NCBI GenBank assembly: GCA_016875025.1
Contig: VGSH01000006.1
Span: forward strand, 1 to 52,220
Direction of reading: 5' to 3'
DNA from: Deltaproteobacteria bacterium
GTDB lineage: Bacteria > Desulfobacterota > WTBG01 > CAIYCZ01 > CAIRTM01
Length of the DNA: 52,220 nucleotides
Below are positions 49,457 through 52,220 of the stretch, piece after piece. Below the pieces are notes generated by a model. That model saw only the letters and a list, made by a program, of their open reading frames with translations. It had not been told where the DNA came from and ran no database searches. Within the stretch, counting starts at the first letter, position 1. Every line of letters begins with the position of its first letter. The position numbers and the translations under genes are program-made.

Positions 49457-49996
49457 CTACCAGGCCCTGACGCGCCCGGTATCCAGATGGACGAAATCGG
49501 AAGCCGCATAATAGCCCACGCCCCCGCTGCGCAGGGCGATCGCGGCGGATCTGAGGGTGGGGGTGGGCAGGTCAGCTATGCGCACGTCAACGGCCCGGCC
49601 GTCCATGTGCAGGCTGTGCGAGGCCACACCGCCTGAGGCACCCCGCAGCATGGCGTTGGTTTGCGCAGAGCGGTAGCCGGATATGATCTCGATAGTGCCG
49701 CGGCTGCCGGTGAGCGATTGAACCCGGCACAGTATATCCAGAAGCCCGGGGTCGATGGGGTGCACGTCTTCCGTGCGGAAATCCCGCAGAAAAAAAGCGA
49801 CCTGCCTCTGGACCTCGCCCGAGCACAGGCCGGGCGTGTGCATGATCTCCAGGCACTCGCCCGTGTGCGTGTGGAAAAACGTGAGTGGAATTTTTTTCGT
49901 TTCGCTTGCACGGCAGTTCAGAGACGGACTGACAAGCAGACCGGCTGCGGCCTGAACGGCGGCGATACAGAAACGTCGTCGGCTGATGTACGTCAT
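49457..49996 (-). CDS. mepK: MepK-like DUF882 peptidoglycan hydrolase with Tat signal
   Basis: The 179-residue product from the ATG at 49994-49996 has a twin-arginine signal (SRRRFCIAAVQAAAGLL) and a DUF882 domain: IEIISGYRSAQTNAML, a metal site in SHSLHMDGRAVDVRI and DFVHLDTG. E. coli MepK (YcbK) of this family cuts meso-DAP cross-links formed by L,D-transpeptidases. The gene directly follows an LdtD-like L,D-transpeptidase gene on the same strand, separated by the hairpin element at 50106-50198, as in the E. coli ycbB-ycbK pair. It would act in the periplasm on the cross-links that the neighbour makes. The frame runs upstream through the element, but a signal peptide is only found at this start. 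Confidence 0.87.
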   Translation of the reverse strand: MTYISRRRFCIAAVQAAAGLLVSPSLNCRASETKKIPLTFFHTHTGECLEIMHTPGLCSGEVQRQVAFFLRDFRTEDVHPIDPGLLDILCRVQSLTGSRGTIEIISGYRSAQTNAMLRGASGGVASHSLHMDGRAVDVRIADLPTPTLRSAAIALRSGGVGYYAASDFVHLDTGRVRAW

Positions 49997-50105
49997 ACGC
50001 GGTGATCGTTTGTCCTTGAGGTCAGATACTTCTTCGGAACACCCGGAGGATATCTTGAGCACTGATGCGGATCTTTGCTGCCGGGGTGTTAAAAAAGCCT
50101 TTTTG

Positions 50106-50202
50106 TACAGGCTGTTCAAAAATGTCCCCCCTCCGCAGCAGGTCTCCTGCGAAGGACGGGCTCGGATCGCAACGCGGCAGATGGGCGTTTTTAAACAGCT
50201 AA
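50106..50202. repeat. Gene-end hairpin element C
   Basis: GGCTGTTCAAAAATGTCCCC begins the element, and CAGATGGGCGTTTTTAAACA ends it, forming outer inverted arms. Inside is CCTCCGCAGCAGG with a CCTGCGAAGG partner (about 50133-50158). It begins directly past the stop codon of the LdtD-like gene, as element A does for its gene. Confidence 0.55.
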
Positions 50203-51938
50203 GGGCTGAACAGGGCCGCGAGCATTTTTCCGTCCCGCCCGTATATGTCATTATTAAAACAGACTATGCCGTTCTTGTCAAACCAGGCGGTCTGGTAGGT
50301 GATATGCACGGGCACCGGTTCGGCCAGCCGGATGACCACGCGCTTCTGCGCATCAATCGTGCGTTTGATCTTCTCCGGCGTCCATCCGTTATCCTCGGCC
50401 GCGAGCAGAAAGGCGGCCAGCCTGACGGGATCGCTCACCCGGATGCAGCCATGGCTGAAATCGCGCATGTGCCGCGCGAACAAACCATGCGCGGGCGTGT
50501 CATGCAAATAGACGCTGTAGGTATTGGGGAACACAAACTTTATCCTGCCCAGCGCGTTCCAGGGGCCCGGATCCTGCCGCAGGCGGAACCTGTTCATCAT
50601 GGCCGGAGTGACCGCGTGCCAGTCTATCGCGGTCGAGTCGATCTCGGGCGCGTCTTCGCTCCAGCCCTGGAAAAGCCGGATGCGGCGCTTCTGCAAAGAC
50701 TGCGGGTCGTTCCTGAGGTCGGGAAGCTCTTCATCGCGGGCGATTGCGTCCGGAATGTTCCAGTACGGGTTGATCTCGATCGAAGAGATGCGGTCGCTGA
50801 AAACCGGGGTCTGGTGCTTGAATTTTCCCACGATCACCGGAAAGCTGAAGGCCTCGGCGCCCGCATCGAACGCACTGAGGTTGAAACCGGCTATGTTGAC
50901 GAGAATATATGTTTCCCCCAGATAATGGTCCTGCCAGCGCCAGCGCGTCATGTTGATAATGATCTGCCTGACCCGCTCATCAACCGATACGTTCATGGCG
51001 GCAATGGTTTTTTCTCCGATAACGCCGTCAGGCGCAAGGCCGTGCCGTTTCTGGAACCGCGCGACCGAGGCCGCAAGCTGCTGACTGTACTGTAACGCGG
51101 GGTCCACGCCCTGTTCGAGGTCTCCGGTCACGGCCAGGCGATGGATGATCGCCGGGATGCGCGCATCCTCGTCGCCGGGACGTATGGCTGGGCCTGCGGG
51201 CACATCCGGCCAGCCGCCTTGTCTTTGAATCTCCCGGTACAGGGCGAGCGCTTTTTTCAAACCCGCGTAGTGCTCGTGGCCGGGGGGCAGGCCCTCAAGA
51301 TACACGCCGATATCCGGCGCTGCCAGGGCCTTTGCCAGGACTTCGCGGGGTTTGAATTCGATGGCCTGTGCCCGGGGAAACCGGCGCACATCGGCATGCG
51401 GCTGTTTGATCCGGCCATAGTGGACATCATGGATGTATTTGATCAGGTTATAGGTCAGCAGGGTATCGAGCAGGGCAAGGTTCTGCGGCGTGCGCGCTCC
51501 GAACAGCGCCTGGATCTCTTCGGCCTCGTAGTTTGCGGGATTGAGGCCTTCTGCTTCGGCTGTCTTCAGGAAAGAAAGCACCACCCGGGCCGACGGGCCG
51601 GGCCCTGCCGGACTCACCCAGTAGGGCTGCGGGCTCTCGGACGCATAGACTTCCGTCAGGCAGAAAATCTTGGACGTTACCGCGAGCTCCTGTTTCTCCA
51701 TGCCCATCAGTTCGAGGTGAAAACAGCCCAGGTACGCGGCCAGAGCCGCGCTCAGGGCTTCCATATCGCTTTGCGCCCGGTCGGGAGCGGGGACGGGAGA
51801 TGGCGCGGGCGCGCACGCAAGGCACAGCACGCAGACAAGCATGCCGGAATAACGCCCGGCGTATCTACGCACAAGCCCCGCGAAACACCATGACGGGAAG
51901 GGCTGTCTGTAACAGCGCTGGCGGGCAAATCTTGGCAT
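50199..51938 (-). CDS. ldtD: LdtD-like (YcbB-type) L,D-transpeptidase
   Basis: The 579-residue product from the ATG at 51936-51938 has a hydrophobic segment near residues 33-43 (MLVCVLCLACA) that could be a signal or membrane anchor, a scaffold region, a peptidoglycan-binding-like segment (VARFQKRHGLAPDGVIGEKT) and a YkuD L,D-transpeptidase domain with NPYWNIPDAIARDE, PNTYSVYLHDTP and HMRDFSHGCIRVSDP, where Cys498 is the nucleophile. It forms 3-3 cross-links in peptidoglycan in the periplasm. With the MepK-like gene it forms the pair known from E. coli (ycbB, ycbK). An alternative start at 51842 would shorten the N-terminus. An IS4-type transposase gene begins 131 bases upstream in the opposite orientation. 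Confidence 0.9.
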   Translation of the reverse strand: MPRFARQRCYRQPFPSWCFAGLVRRYAGRYSGMLVCVLCLACAPAPSPVPAPDRAQSDMEALSAALAAYLGCFHLELMGMEKQELAVTSKIFCLTEVYASESPQPYWVSPAGPGPSARVVLSFLKTAEAEGLNPANYEAEEIQALFGARTPQNLALLDTLLTYNLIKYIHDVHYGRIKQPHADVRRFPRAQAIEFKPREVLAKALAAPDIGVYLEGLPPGHEHYAGLKKALALYREIQRQGGWPDVPAGPAIRPGDEDARIPAIIHRLAVTGDLEQGVDPALQYSQQLAASVARFQKRHGLAPDGVIGEKTIAAMNVSVDERVRQIIINMTRWRWQDHYLGETYILVNIAGFNLSAFDAGAEAFSFPVIVGKFKHQTPVFSDRISSIEINPYWNIPDAIARDEELPDLRNDPQSLQKRRIRLFQGWSEDAPEIDSTAIDWHAVTPAMMNRFRLRQDPGPWNALGRIKFVFPNTYSVYLHDTPAHGLFARHMRDFSHGCIRVSDPVRLAAFLLAAEDNGWTPEKIKRTIDAQKRVVIRLAEPVPVHITYQTAWFDKNGIVCFNNDIYGRDGKMLAALFSP

Positions 51939-52069
51939 GCGCTCTTTTTAATAAATTCTTAAAAGAAGAATTAACCTTTTAAAATAGCTTCATAAAACAG
52001 AAAAAATGACCTGCATCGATTTGAATTTGACAGTAGCATGCAGCCAGCACTATTTCGGAGGACTGGTTG

Positions 52070-52220
52070 ATGAATACTGGCAGAACGATTTTTTCGCAGG
52101 TCATGGATTATTTACCCTTGCGGCGGTTCAAAACATGCGTCGATCGTTATCAGGGCGACAAATCAATAAAGACGTTAACATGTCTGGATCAGTTTTATTA
52201 TATGGCCTTCGCACAACTGA
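52070..52220 (+). mobile_element. 5' end of an IS4-family (DUF4372) transposase gene, cut by the window edge
   Basis: From the ATG at 52070-52072, preceded by GGAGGACTGGTTG, the frame reads MNTGRTIFSQVMDYLPLRRF, then YQGDKSIKTLTCLDQFYYMA and FAQL. This is the DUF4372 N-terminal domain of IS4-type transposases. Only about 50 residues are inside the window, and no inverted terminal repeat can be defined with confidence; the left end of the element should lie between about 51940 and 52050. It sits close to the upstream region of the divergent LdtD-like gene and may have disturbed its promoter. Confidence 0.82.

Overview
The window reads as a piece of a Gram-negative bacterial chromosome. It carries envelope genes such as a Prc-type tail-specific protease, an MltB-type lytic transglycosylase, an LdtD-like L,D-transpeptidase with a MepK-like hydrolase, and a lipoprotein solute-binding protein, plus a surface-polysaccharide locus with a Wzm/Wzt exporter. 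The mixture of repeats and orphan nuclease or toxin genes would fit a Desulfobacterota-like or similar environmental lineage, but this is a weak inference; no rRNA or tRNA gene is present to settle it.

Region 1 (about 1-15.8 kb) is an accessory region. It is visibly more AT-rich than the rest, especially 7-10 kb, and is rich in noncoding repeats. Nearly every gene belongs to the mobile, defence or toxin-antitoxin repertoire: Bro-N, KilA-N, ORF6N and DUF1016 proteins, a HepT/MntA pair, two RelE/ParE-type TA modules in opposite gene orientation, a DUF4160/DUF2442 pair, a C39-like peptidase, and a likely operon of an HNH endonuclease with a PD-(D/E)XK-DUF2075 helicase. Many genes are decaying. 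Two HsdS C-terminal tails and a DUF3800 gene with an internal stop suggest the remains of type I restriction-modification loci; DUF4160 and ORF6N are each broken by one missing base. Between 10.2 and 14.7 kb the noncoding DNA is built from a modular repeat family. It includes a 27-nt conserved loop on four occasions, on stems that differ in sequence but still pair, and a roughly 440-bp direct repeat that brackets a TA operon. A candidate small RNA with promoter and terminator lies at 1.7 kb.

Region 2 (15.8-37.9 kb) is a surface-glycan locus. Seventeen closely packed or overlapping genes are read leftward from 33.8 to 15.8 kb: five GT2 and five GT4 glycosyltransferases, a GT-C membrane transferase, an LPG-synthase-like membrane protein, a GT8-like transferase, a methyltransferase, two P-loop kinase-like proteins (one fused to a nucleotidyltransferase-like domain) and a radical SAM protein. 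A terminator-like hairpin lies in the leader ahead of the first gene. A rightward GT-C gene separates the operon from the exporter genes wzm and wzt. The Wzt has a C-terminal extension of the kind that recognises a modified chain end, so kinase and methyltransferase genes in the same locus may supply a terminal cap.

Region 3 (38-52 kb) looks like ordinary chromosome: an OppA-like lipoprotein with a ParB-N-like protein, a U32-like protein divergent from Prc, a PAS-GAF histidine kinase overlapping prc, a PNPOx-like protein, a flavodoxin-like reductase divergent from mltB, and the ldtD-mepK pair. The right edge enters an IS4-type transposase gene. A recurring hairpin element sits directly at gene 3' ends here.
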